Assembly: GCA_017463615.1 (NCBI GenBank)
Contig: JAFTOU010000016.1
Span: forward strand, 310,001-374,000
From: Alistipes sp.
Lineage (GTDB): Bacteria; Bacteroidota; Bacteroidia; Bacteroidales; Rikenellaceae
DNA length: 64,000 nt
Direction of reading: 5' to 3'
The notes beneath the pieces are model-generated. The model was not told the origin of the DNA, did not search any database, and saw nothing but the letters and a program-made list of their open reading frames with translations. A program made the translations under genes and the position numbers. Shown here in pieces: positions 17,210-25,148 of the stretch. Position 1 is the stretch's first letter, and each line of letters opens with the position of its first letter.

Positions 17210-18898
17210 CTACTCAGCCCTCTTTTCAGCCAGATAATCTATCATAAAGGCCTCCTTCTGCTGCTGATACTTGCTCAGCTTAGAGCCTGAGTGCCAAGTG
17301 GTATAGCCGCCCGTAAGACCTGCATCGTAGAGTCCGCGAATCTCCTTCTCCACCGCCTCGGCGTTGTACTGAATACCGTTGCGGTCTACATGGCGCATAA
17401 CATCGTACGCCTGCACCCATGTGCGGACAACGGCTGGTGTAGGGGTAACCTTCTGACGGCCCTGCACGCGCTCGCCCCACGCCTTGAGAATCTCGTAAGG
17501 GTGGTTCCATGGCTTCTTGATGCCGTAGTAGCCATTAGAGAAGTGGTCTGGATAAGGCATACCGCAGATTGCATCGGCGATATTTGAGATTGCTGGCCAG
17601 TACTGACCGTAGGCAGTAGTGTAGCCAGGGTTTGCAGCCTCGCCAAAGACATCAATAGAGACATAGGCGCCCTCGGCGTGAATCTCGTCGCAAGCATACT
17701 GCACAAAGCGCTGGATAGCCTGCACCTTGCTCTCGTTGTACTTGTTGTGGTAGTCAATAAGATTCTCCACCTTGGTCATACGGTCTGGGAAGCGAACATA
17801 GTCAAAGTTAATCTCGTTGAAGCCGAACTTACGCACCGCCTCCTTTGCCAGCTCTACATTGAACTGCCAAACCTTGCGGTCGTATGGCGATGGCCAGTAG
17901 GCCTTGTTGTGCTTGAATGGCTTGCCCGTAGCCTTCTCGGTAATGGCCACCTCGGGGTGGTCCTTGACAAGGTATGAGTCCTTGAAGCAGGTTATACGAC
18001 CCACGACATAGAAGCCCTCCTCGTGCAGACGGGTGACAACCTTCTTGTAGAGCGCCTCCTTGGTTGAGCCCGCACGGTTGTAGTTTGTTGGCGAGTACTT
18101 CTGCATCGCCTCGGCTCGGAAACCTGGGCACTCGTTATCCTTGATGTCAATGGTGAAGGTATTTATCTTGGTCTGCTTTGCAAAGGCTATATACTCCTCA
18201 ATCTTACCCAGAATTGCAGGCGAAATATTGAGGTAGAGCGAGTAGCACGCCTCAGGCATCTTGTTGTTCTCAAATACCACGCGCTCGGTAGGATAGAAGT
18301 CGCAACCTATAGCCTCGCCACCACCAAATGGGTTCTTGATGGCCTTGTGCACCTTGTCGTACTCCTCTGCCTTGTAACGCTTTAGCGCCGACTCCTTGTC
18401 AAATACGGTGTACTTGGCATAGATGTAACCCTCCACATCTCCCTGACGCACCTTGTAGCGGTTTACACGACCTATGGCGTCAATGTCGTCGTAGCCGATA
18501 ACCTCTAACTGAACCCCCTTGGCAGCATTTGCACCTACCTTAGAGGTCTCAATGTCCGAGATTATGGATGCAGGTGTGCGCACATAGACAACCTTCTCGG
18601 CAACTACCTCGCGTGGATCTGCTACCAGCGACGCAGTTGGCACATAGCAGCGCTGCTTGTCCATCTTCACGGGCAGATACTCCACATCGGCAACCTTCTT
18701 GCCACCATTTACCACCGCATTGAGCTGCGTACCACGCACCAGCGTATCTGCAGGCTGCATGATCTGGCTCTGCTCGTCATACGAGTATACCACCGCTGTA
18801 GGCACCTGCGAGGCAAGATAACGCACCTCTACAATCTCCTCTGTGTTGCATGCCACCGCCGCCGCAACCACCAAAATCAGGGTTAATAGCTTTTTCAT
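17210..18898 (-). CDS. Lipoprotein with putative glycoside hydrolase domain (DUF4015-like)
   Basis: 562 aa. Lipoprotein signal with lipobox VAAAVAC. Residues up to about 190 include an SH3-like segment (GYDDIDAIGRVNRYKVRQGDVEGYIYAKYTVF); the rest is a TIM-barrel-like domain with NTFTIDIKDNECPG, EGFYVVGRITCFKDSYL, FGFNEINFDYVRFPD, YVSIDVFGEA and VTPTPAVVRTWVQAYD. These are the landmarks of the 'putative glycoside hydrolase' DUF4015 family, related to GH13-like barrels. The D/E residues of IDIKDNE, EINFDYVRFPD are candidate catalytic acids. Substrate unknown. Own promoter at 18935-18965. Confidence 0.78.
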   Translation of the reverse strand: MKKLLTLILVVAAAVACNTEEIVEVRYLASQVPTAVVYSYDEQSQIMQPADTLVRGTQLNAVVNGGKKVADVEYLPVKMDKQRCYVPTASLVADPREVVAEKVVYVRTPASIISDIETSKVGANAAKGVQLEVIGYDDIDAIGRVNRYKVRQGDVEGYIYAKYTVFDKESALKRYKAEEYDKVHKAIKNPFGGGEAIGCDFYPTERVVFENNKMPEACYSLYLNISPAILGKIEEYIAFAKQTKINTFTIDIKDNECPGFRAEAMQKYSPTNYNRAGSTKEALYKKVVTRLHEEGFYVVGRITCFKDSYLVKDHPEVAITEKATGKPFKHNKAYWPSPYDRKVWQFNVELAKEAVRKFGFNEINFDYVRFPDRMTKVENLIDYHNKYNESKVQAIQRFVQYACDEIHAEGAYVSIDVFGEAANPGYTTAYGQYWPAISNIADAICGMPYPDHFSNGYYGIKKPWNHPYEILKAWGERVQGRQKVTPTPAVVRTWVQAYDVMRHVDRNGIQYNAEAVEKEIRGLYDAGLTGGYTTWHSGSKLSKYQQQKEAFMIDYLAEKRAE

Positions 18899-18934
18899 AT
18901 TCTAATTTTTTACTCTTTCAACAAAAAAACCGCC

Positions 18935-18965
18935 CAAAGGTAATAAAAATTTCTTGTGAGTGCAA
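18935..18965 (-). promoter_or_regulatory. Promoter of the DUF4015-like gene
   Basis: Minus strand TTG (18965-18963), 20 bases, TACCTTTG (18942-18935), 37 bases before the ATG. Confidence 0.72.
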
Positions 18966-18977
18966 GATTTTTAGCTA

Positions 18978-19070
18978 TTGGCTCGCTTTCAGCGACCCTT
19001 CCTCCTCGCGGCTCGGCATAGCAAACAAGTTTGCTCTACTCTCGCTCCGCAGCGTCGGTTGGCCGTTAGC
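18978..19070 (+). repeat. Intergenic repeat family B, copy 2
   Basis: TTGGCTCGCTTTCAGCGACC, CTTCCTCCTCGCGGCTCGG, then CTCGCTCCGCAGCGTCGG, in the same order as copies at 1926-2022 and 28705-28795. It is followed by a CTCCACCGCCGGCTACTCC block and palindrome copy 6. The 380-base gap has no gene. Confidence 0.7.
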
Positions 19071-19152
19071 CATTGGCCATTGGCTTTTCAGAGGTATTGA
19101 CATCTTGCCATTGTTGAGCCACGGGCTCCACCGCCGGCTACTCCTCGCACTG

Positions 19153-19278
19153 TTTTGTTGTCAGAGTGGTGTAGTTGCGGTGCATCGTGAAAAAAAGCAG
19201 TCGCGGATAGTACAAGAGCGTACAGCCGCAACTGCTTTTTAAGGGATGTGCCGCAAATGCGCCACTATCACGCCAAAA
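19153..19278 (-). repeat. Post-stop palindrome copy 6 (abuts symporter stop)
   Basis: 126 bp, outer arms TTTTGTTGT/ACGCCAAAA (partly mismatched), inner stem AAAGCAGTCGCGG/CCGCAACTGCTTT. Directly adjacent to the TAG of the symporter gene. Confidence 0.85.
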
Positions 19279-20847
19279 CTATTTCTTAGGTTTGCCGAGC
19301 ATACAGACGATAGTAGACACAACGCCACCAATAGGAGCCCACCAAGTCCAGGCGATATACTGGCCGCCGAAGAGCTGCTTCTGGAACATGAGAGGGATGA
19401 TGATGAGGGCGCCGATGATGATAGCGGCGAGGACACTCTTGAAGTTTCCGCGCTTAGTGAAGATAGCGGTGAGGAAGACGCCGATCATACCTGCATAAGC
19501 GAAGCACATAACGCCAGTAGCGAAGTCCACAAGGTTAAGGCCGCTCGCCTCCTGCATAACGGCAGTAACGATAGCGAAGCCAGTGAGGAGCATACCCATA
19601 AGGAATACCATCTTACGAGAAGATGAGAGCTGGTCGGCATCGCCCTTAACAGCCTTGCCCCTATCTGCGCGGATAGGGAGGTAGAGGTCGGTAACGAAGC
19701 TGGAAGCCATAGCGTTGATAGCCGAGTTGAACGACGAGAGTGCTGCTGCGAGCAGACCTGTAATCATCAAACCGCGGATACCTGTAGGGATATGGTTCTT
19801 GATATACTGTGGGAAGATGTCGCGTGCATCGGCAAAGAACTGCGAAGCCTCGCCAGTAGCCAGGAACTCGCTCTTATACTTGACAAAGAGCAGTGCGCCG
19901 ATAAGCAGGAATGTAACCACCACAGGCAGAGAGATAAGCTGTGACCAGACGAGCGACATAGATGCCTGCTTCACATCGCGGCAAGCGAGCTGACGCTGCA
20001 CGAACTCGTGGTCGGTAGTATACTGGCAGACCTTGAAGAATGCCACGCCCACCATACCGCCGAGCACGGTGTATGGAGATGCCCAGTTGAGCGAGAAGTC
20101 AAAAATCTTGAGCTTGCTACCCTCCTGCCAGCCGATAAGCGAGCCATCAGCAGCCACGCCACCAGCATCTGCACCCGGCATCTTGGTAAGACCGCCATCG
20201 GTGAGCATAGCCCACAAATCAGAGAATGGCATATCTATAGAGCAGTATGCCAGAATGAGCGCCAGCACGCCAGTACCGATAAGCAGCAGCGTCTGGAAGG
20301 TGTCTATGTAGAGCAGGCCCTTGATACCGCCCATCATCGTGTAGATTGTAGATACCAGACCGAGGATGATGATAGAGTATACCATAAATCCAAATCGGAT
20401 ATCGCCAAATACGATTACCGAGATAGCGATAGCGGCAATAAAGAGGCGCGAGCCAGAGGTAAAGAGCTGACCGACGAGGAACATAGCGCTATTTACACGC
20501 TTAGACTTCTCGCCAAAGCGGTCGCCGATATATCCGTAGATGGTGATGGTGTTCGCCTTGTAGAGCTTCGGCATAATGAGCGCCGCCACAACCATACCGC
20601 CGACAATAGAGCCGAGCAGGTTCAGGATGTAGGTCAAGTCGGTATTAAAACCGAGCTCTGGCGAGCCTACGAAGGTACCTGCCGAGATGGTTGTTCCCGT
20701 AGCGGCAATCGCCACAATCCATCCGGGCATAGAGCGTCCAGCGACAAAATAGTCCTCAACATCTTTGTTTTTGCGGGAGAAGGCGTATCCAATCGCCATC
20801 AGCGTTCCCAAAAATAGGGCTACAATTAGCCAATCAATAAAGGTCAT
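19279..20847 (-). CDS. Sodium:solute symporter family protein
   Basis: 522 aa, about 13 hydrophobic segments. The LeuT-fold SSS signature is visible: N-terminal YAFSRKNKDVEDYFVAGRSMPGWIVAIAATGTTISAGTFVG and the later GLLAAALSSFNSAINAMASSFVTDLY sodium-binding region (TM8 Ser/Ser). It imports an organic solute with Na+; substrate cannot be inferred. A TAACTTTG element on the minus strand (20982-20989) may start its mRNA with a leader of about 130 bases. Neighbouring peptidase and SGNH hydrolase genes do not obviously define a substrate. Confidence 0.85.
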   Translation of the reverse strand: MTFIDWLIVALFLGTLMAIGYAFSRKNKDVEDYFVAGRSMPGWIVAIAATGTTISAGTFVGSPELGFNTDLTYILNLLGSIVGGMVVAALIMPKLYKANTITIYGYIGDRFGEKSKRVNSAMFLVGQLFTSGSRLFIAAIAISVIVFGDIRFGFMVYSIIILGLVSTIYTMMGGIKGLLYIDTFQTLLLIGTGVLALILAYCSIDMPFSDLWAMLTDGGLTKMPGADAGGVAADGSLIGWQEGSKLKIFDFSLNWASPYTVLGGMVGVAFFKVCQYTTDHEFVQRQLACRDVKQASMSLVWSQLISLPVVVTFLLIGALLFVKYKSEFLATGEASQFFADARDIFPQYIKNHIPTGIRGLMITGLLAAALSSFNSAINAMASSFVTDLYLPIRADRGKAVKGDADQLSSSRKMVFLMGMLLTGFAIVTAVMQEASGLNLVDFATGVMCFAYAGMIGVFLTAIFTKRGNFKSVLAAIIIGALIIIPLMFQKQLFGGQYIAWTWWAPIGGVVSTIVCMLGKPKK

Positions 20848-20998
20848 AGATAGGTTTTATTAGGTTAATAATTCAATTTCTCAAGTTTGTCACAAGCACC
20901 CCTGTACTGCGTTAGCCAAGTGCCGCCCGCTATTCTCAAAGAACAATGGGTGGTGTCCTCTTGCAAGGTTTACCGTCTCGCCAAAGTTACCACGCTTC

Positions 20999-22375
20999 CT
21001 ACTCCTCTGGGGCGAACATTGGGTCCCAGGCTGGGAGCATAATAGGCTTCTGCTCAAGCAGTTTGAGCACATCGGCAGGGACATACTGTCGCTCGGCAAC
21101 AAGGCGGAACATATACTGGTCAAACCACTGGTCGGTCATAATCAGGTTGCCGCGGTAGCCGCTGCTTGCGCCCCAGCTATTCTCCACCATCCACTTGGTG
21201 GTCTTGCCGCTCTCGTCCATATCCACGGCGATAAGGGTCATCGCGTGGGATGAACCACTGGCGAAGGTAGAGACACGCTGCTTTTTATCCATCGGGAACT
21301 GGGTATCAAAGAGGGATGCGTAGTCCAGATTTGCGATATCCAGCACGCCCTTCTTGCGGTCAAAGAACTTGCCCACATCGCAGGAGAAGTACATAGCCGT
21401 ATTGTCCTTGATAGATGCGATAGCAATCTCCTTGATGCGCTCAATCGGCAGGTTGATGTAGAGCCAGTTCTCGCCATCGTAGAGGTGGCGGTCGTAGTCA
21501 ATCTCGTAGACCTTGCCATACTCGCGCGTAGGGTCGTTCATCAGCATAACATAGCCCTGCTCCAAGTCCTTGCCCACATACTGGTCGTAGAAGCTCTTTG
21601 GGGTGTAGGTCTGTGTGCTGACCTTCTCGCCCTTGCTGTTGTAGCGCGTCCAGACAAACTCTGTAGGAGGCACGCCGAGGCACTTTACAAGGATGCCGTA
21701 AATCTCCGTCAGCGCCTGAGTCTTGAGCGTCACAAGCTCCGACTTCTTAGCCTCGCGCAGCGCAAGAGCCGCCTCGCGCAACTTGAGTGAGAGAATCATA
21801 CGCATATCGCGGGTGTTGTTGCTCTGATAGGTCTCCGGCATAGCGCTACTTGGCACTGCGCCATACTTCATAACGAGGTTTGACACGCCCGTAAACTGAC
21901 CGCCATCGCCGATAGGGTTCTTGAGCAGCCACTCCACCTTGCGGTCATCAAGCGGCAGGGCGCGGGTGTCAATAATACCCTGCAGGAAGAGGTTTGACTT
22001 CTCCAGCAGGTCGTAGAAGGAGAGGTAGTTCTGCGAGAACTCAAACTCCTTCAAGTCGTGCTGAGCTATCATCTTGGCACGCAGCACATTAAGACCCGTA
22101 AAGAGCCAGCAACGACCCGACGACTTCTGGTCGGTGATACCCTTGGTCTTTACCCTATACTTAAACTCCGTGTCGCACATGGCAAGATTGTCGCCATTGA
22201 CCGCCAGCGAGGAGATAGAGTTTGTTGCCAGAGCATTCTTAACCGCACGCTCGGCAGCCGTGCCCTTGTAGCCCGTACGGATGCTCTCCAACATAGCAGC
22301 ATCAATGCCGCCACTATTCTGCGCCACAGCCGAGAGGGCAAGCAGAGTAAAGAGTGTTGTAAAAAGTCTCTTCAT
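20999..22375 (-). CDS. Exported C1-family cysteine peptidase (aminopeptidase C / bleomycin hydrolase type)
   Basis: 458 aa. Unlike the usually cytoplasmic PepC it has a signal peptide (MKRLFTTLFTLLALSAVAQ). Papain-like catalytic residues: Q83 and C89 in TDQKSSGRCWLFTGLNVLRA, His in SSHAMTLIAVDMDE, Asn in WMVENSWG. LINLPIERI/HLYDGENW and the long central insertion match the bleomycin-hydrolase family. The protein ends in ...LPAWDPMFAPEE, so the self-blocking C-terminal arm differs from the canonical one. It is nine bases downstream of the SGNH hydrolase gene, from whose promoter it is probably transcribed. Confidence 0.88.
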   Translation of the reverse strand: MKRLFTTLFTLLALSAVAQNSGGIDAAMLESIRTGYKGTAAERAVKNALATNSISSLAVNGDNLAMCDTEFKYRVKTKGITDQKSSGRCWLFTGLNVLRAKMIAQHDLKEFEFSQNYLSFYDLLEKSNLFLQGIIDTRALPLDDRKVEWLLKNPIGDGGQFTGVSNLVMKYGAVPSSAMPETYQSNNTRDMRMILSLKLREAALALREAKKSELVTLKTQALTEIYGILVKCLGVPPTEFVWTRYNSKGEKVSTQTYTPKSFYDQYVGKDLEQGYVMLMNDPTREYGKVYEIDYDRHLYDGENWLYINLPIERIKEIAIASIKDNTAMYFSCDVGKFFDRKKGVLDIANLDYASLFDTQFPMDKKQRVSTFASGSSHAMTLIAVDMDESGKTTKWMVENSWGASSGYRGNLIMTDQWFDQYMFRLVAERQYVPADVLKLLEQKPIMLPAWDPMFAPEE

Positions 22376-22384
22376 AATATCTAA

Positions 22385-23122
22385 CTATTTAATTAACAAC
22401 GGTTTAAGCACCTCTACCCAGCGGGCATAACCCTCGGCATTGAGGTGTATTCTATCCTCAAGGAAGAGCGATGTATTAACCTCGCCCTTGTCGGTAAGCA
22501 GTGGTGTGCAGGTGTCCACATAGACCACCTGACTGCTCAGCGCTGCATACTCGCGCATCATAACATTGAATATATGCTGACGCTCACGAATAGTCTCGCG
22601 GCGCTGGCTATGCTTTATGGCGAGGAAGTAGACCGGCACGCCAGGATAGTCGCTCTCCAGACGGTCAAAGAGCATACGGTAGAGGTCAAACAGCTCGCCC
22701 ACAGAGATATTCACCGTAGCCTTCTCCCTCAGGTCGTTGTCGCAGAAGATTACAAACGCCTTTGGGCGGTAGTGCGCCATGATGACCGGATAGTAGTAGT
22801 GTATATCGCGCAGCGTAGCGCCTCCATAACCGCGATTGACAACCGTCAGCGGTGCAAAGTCCTCCTTCAGGCTCTTCCATAGGCGAATGGAGGAGCTACC
22901 GAAAAAGAGCACATCGCACCCGGCAGGCTCTACCTGCGCACGCTCGCGCAGAGCCTTGATATCCTTCTGCTCGTAGCGATGAATCCACGCGCTGTCGCAC
23001 AGATGGCTCACCGAGAGGGTGCCCTCAATCTTGATTTTACCCTCCTGAGCGGGACTCTTCTCCACCTTTGGTGCGCACGCCATAAAGGCAAGCGCGTATA
23101 TAAGAACAAGTATATATCTCAT
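22385..23122 (-). CDS. SGNH/GDSL-family lipoprotein hydrolase
   Basis: 245 aa from the ATG at 23122 (MRYILVLIYALAFMAC, lipobox FMAC). An ATG at 23146 lies inside the -7 box (23144-23151) and is rejected. SGNH blocks: nucleophile Ser in VLFFGSSSIRLW, Gly in NRGYGGATL, Asn in IFCDNDL, Asp-His in EDRIHLNAEGYARW. The protein is probably an outer- or inner-membrane-anchored esterase, perhaps acting on acylated sugars. First gene of a two-gene unit with the C1 peptidase; promoter 23144-23175. Confidence 0.8.
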   Translation of the reverse strand: MRYILVLIYALAFMACAPKVEKSPAQEGKIKIEGTLSVSHLCDSAWIHRYEQKDIKALRERAQVEPAGCDVLFFGSSSIRLWKSLKEDFAPLTVVNRGYGGATLRDIHYYYPVIMAHYRPKAFVIFCDNDLREKATVNISVGELFDLYRMLFDRLESDYPGVPVYFLAIKHSQRRETIRERQHIFNVMMREYAALSSQVVYVDTCTPLLTDKGEVNTSLFLEDRIHLNAEGYARWVEVLKPLLIK

Positions 23123-23143
23123 ACCTCTAATTTTATTATCATA

Positions 23144-23175
23144 CAAAGGTATTATTTTTCTTGCATAAATGCAAA
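23144..23175 (-). promoter_or_regulatory. Promoter of SGNH hydrolase-peptidase operon
   Basis: Minus strand TTTG (23175-23172), 20 bases, TACCTTTG (23151-23144). It overlaps the divergent promoter at 23160-23191. Confidence 0.78.
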
Positions 23176-23191
23176 AATCTCCCTAATTTTG
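23160..23191 (+). promoter_or_regulatory. Divergent promoter of first FAD enzyme gene
   Basis: CTTG (23160-23163), 20 bases, TAATTTTG (23184-23191). The ATG at 23208 is only 16 bases after the -7 box, so the leader is about 10 bases. Confidence 0.72.
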
Positions 23192-23207
23192 TGTTAAAAT
23201 CAGGTAT

Positions 23208-25013
23208 ATGGAAAGCTCCGTATTACTCCTCGCATCCACCTTCGCAAGTCGGGGTGGCTGGACTGCCGATAGTCAATTCTTTGACCTTACGGGCACTACG
23301 CATCTACTTGCGCACGGCCTCGGTACGCCCGTAGCCGATGCAACCACATCGTTCAGCATCGCTGCGGAGGGTCGCTACAATATATTCGTACATACGCACA
23401 ACTGGACAGCGCACTGGAGCTCTGCCCCCACCCCAGGTATCTTTGAGGTTGTGGTAGATGGCACAAGTGTCGGTGTTTTCGGCAATGAGAGCAGTCAGTG
23501 GCACTGGCAGCGCGGTGCGTGCATAGCCCTCACAGCGGGCAATCATAGCATTGCTGTGCGCGACCTTACGGGCTTTGATGGCAGGTTTGACGCCATACTG
23601 CTAACAACCTCGGAGCAGACTCCCGAGGGGGATAAAGCCTCCGTTGCTCGCCTCTGCAAGCAACTTCTCGCCCTCCCCAAGACGCCTGCACGCGCAGGGT
23701 CGTACGACTTTGTTGTCGTAGGCGGTGGCGTGGCGGGTATGTGCGCAGCTATAGCGGCAGCGCGTACGGGTAGCCGCGTGGCGCTTATTCAGGATAGGCA
23801 GGTGCTGGGCGGAAACAACTCCTCCGAGATTCGCGTAGGTCTGGGCGGTAGGATAAACATAGGTCTATACCCCTCGCTGGGCTATCTGCTCAACGAGTTT
23901 GCCCCCTCAACAAAGGGTAACGCCCGCACGGCAGATGTCTACGAGGATGATAAGAAGCTCGCCGTTGTACTTGCCGAGAAGCGCATAAAGCTCTTTATGG
24001 GCTATCGCGTGACGGAGGTTACAAAGCGTGGCGAGAGCATAGCCTCGGTCGTGGCTACCGATGTTATGACCCACAACCGCATACGCATCAGCGGTCGCCT
24101 CTTTGCCGACTGTACGGGCGATGCCAACCTCGGCGTTGCTGCGGGTGCGGAGTGGCACATGGGGCGCGAGGCGCAGAGCGTCTATGGCGAGCCATCTGCG
24201 CCAGAGAGTGGCGATACGATGACCATGGGCTCGTCGCTGCAGTGGTATTGCCTGGAGGATAATGTGCAGCGACCATTCCCCGACATAGCGTGGGGACTGA
24301 GCCTTGACGAGCAGAGCGTGCAGGTTGTCCGCCGCGGTCAGTGGTACTGGGAGGTGGGTATGCGCGACGACCAGATTGCCGACGCCGAGCGCATCCGCGA
24401 CTACGGTATGTATGTGGCATACTCCAACTGGTCGTACCTCAAAAACCACTACTCCCGCAAGGAGGAGTATGCAAATAGCTACTTGGGCTGGGTTAGCTGT
24501 GTGGCTGGTAAGCGCGAATCGCGTCGTATCATGGGCGAGTTTGTGCTGCGCGAGCAGGACCTGAAGGATAATATCATCTACCCCGACGGCTCAGCCTCCA
24601 CATCGTGGTATATAGACCAGCACTACCCCGACCCTGAGAATAGCCGCCGCTTCCCGGGACAGGAGTACCTCTCCTGCGGTCACCTTGACCCTATGGGCTT
24701 CTACCCTATCCCCTACCGCTGCTTCTACTCTAAGGATGTGCCGAATATGTTTATGGCAGGACGCTGCATCTCGGTCAGCCATATCGCCCTGGGCACCGTC
24801 CGCGTGATGCGCACCACGGCGATGATGGGCGAGGTCGTGGGCATGGCAGCCACTATTTGCCGCCGTCGTAAGGCTCTGCCGCGCGATGTCTATACCACCC
24901 ACCTTGAGGAGCTCAAGAGTATGATGCGCCGCGGCGTAGGAAGAACAGATGTGCCTTATACACAGATATATACACTGATAGACACCACCGCTGCCCGCAG
25001 CGAAGATTGTTAG
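23208..25013 (+). CDS. FAD-dependent oxidoreductase with N-terminal beta-sandwich domain, paralogue 1
   Basis: 601 aa, no signal peptide. Residues 1-135 form a beta-rich domain (TFASRGGWTADSQF..., WSSAPTPGIFEVVVDG, HSIAVRDLTGFDGRFDAILLT) resembling golvesin/carbohydrate-binding folds. From about 165 an FAD-binding domain starts: YDFVVVGGGVAGMCAAIAAAR, then LGGNNSSEIRVGLGG, a signature of the FAD_oxidored (PF12831) family. The C-terminal MFMAGRCISVSHIALGTVRVMRTTAMMGEVVGMA block closes the FAD site. The enzyme presumably oxidises or reduces a sugar-like substrate in the cytoplasm, but no reaction is established. The gene is followed after 135 bases by a close paralogue. Confidence 0.78.
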   Translation: MESSVLLLASTFASRGGWTADSQFFDLTGTTHLLAHGLGTPVADATTSFSIAAEGRYNIFVHTHNWTAHWSSAPTPGIFEVVVDGTSVGVFGNESSQWHWQRGACIALTAGNHSIAVRDLTGFDGRFDAILLTTSEQTPEGDKASVARLCKQLLALPKTPARAGSYDFVVVGGGVAGMCAAIAAARTGSRVALIQDRQVLGGNNSSEIRVGLGGRINIGLYPSLGYLLNEFAPSTKGNARTADVYEDDKKLAVVLAEKRIKLFMGYRVTEVTKRGESIASVVATDVMTHNRIRISGRLFADCTGDANLGVAAGAEWHMGREAQSVYGEPSAPESGDTMTMGSSLQWYCLEDNVQRPFPDIAWGLSLDEQSVQVVRRGQWYWEVGMRDDQIADAERIRDYGMYVAYSNWSYLKNHYSRKEEYANSYLGWVSCVAGKRESRRIMGEFVLREQDLKDNIIYPDGSASTSWYIDQHYPDPENSRRFPGQEYLSCGHLDPMGFYPIPYRCFYSKDVPNMFMAGRCISVSHIALGTVRVMRTTAMMGEVVGMAATICRRRKALPRDVYTTHLEELKSMMRRGVGRTDVPYTQIYTLIDTTAARSEDC

Positions 25014-25148
25014 AGGATGTAGGGAAAGGTGGGGAGAGTTATGCTCCAAATGGCAAAGAATAACAGCGGGCTCCGCCCTTAATAACAATGAATAGGCTAA
25101 CGCAGTACAATTTAGACTAAAATATTTTGAACTAACTTATAAAAAACT

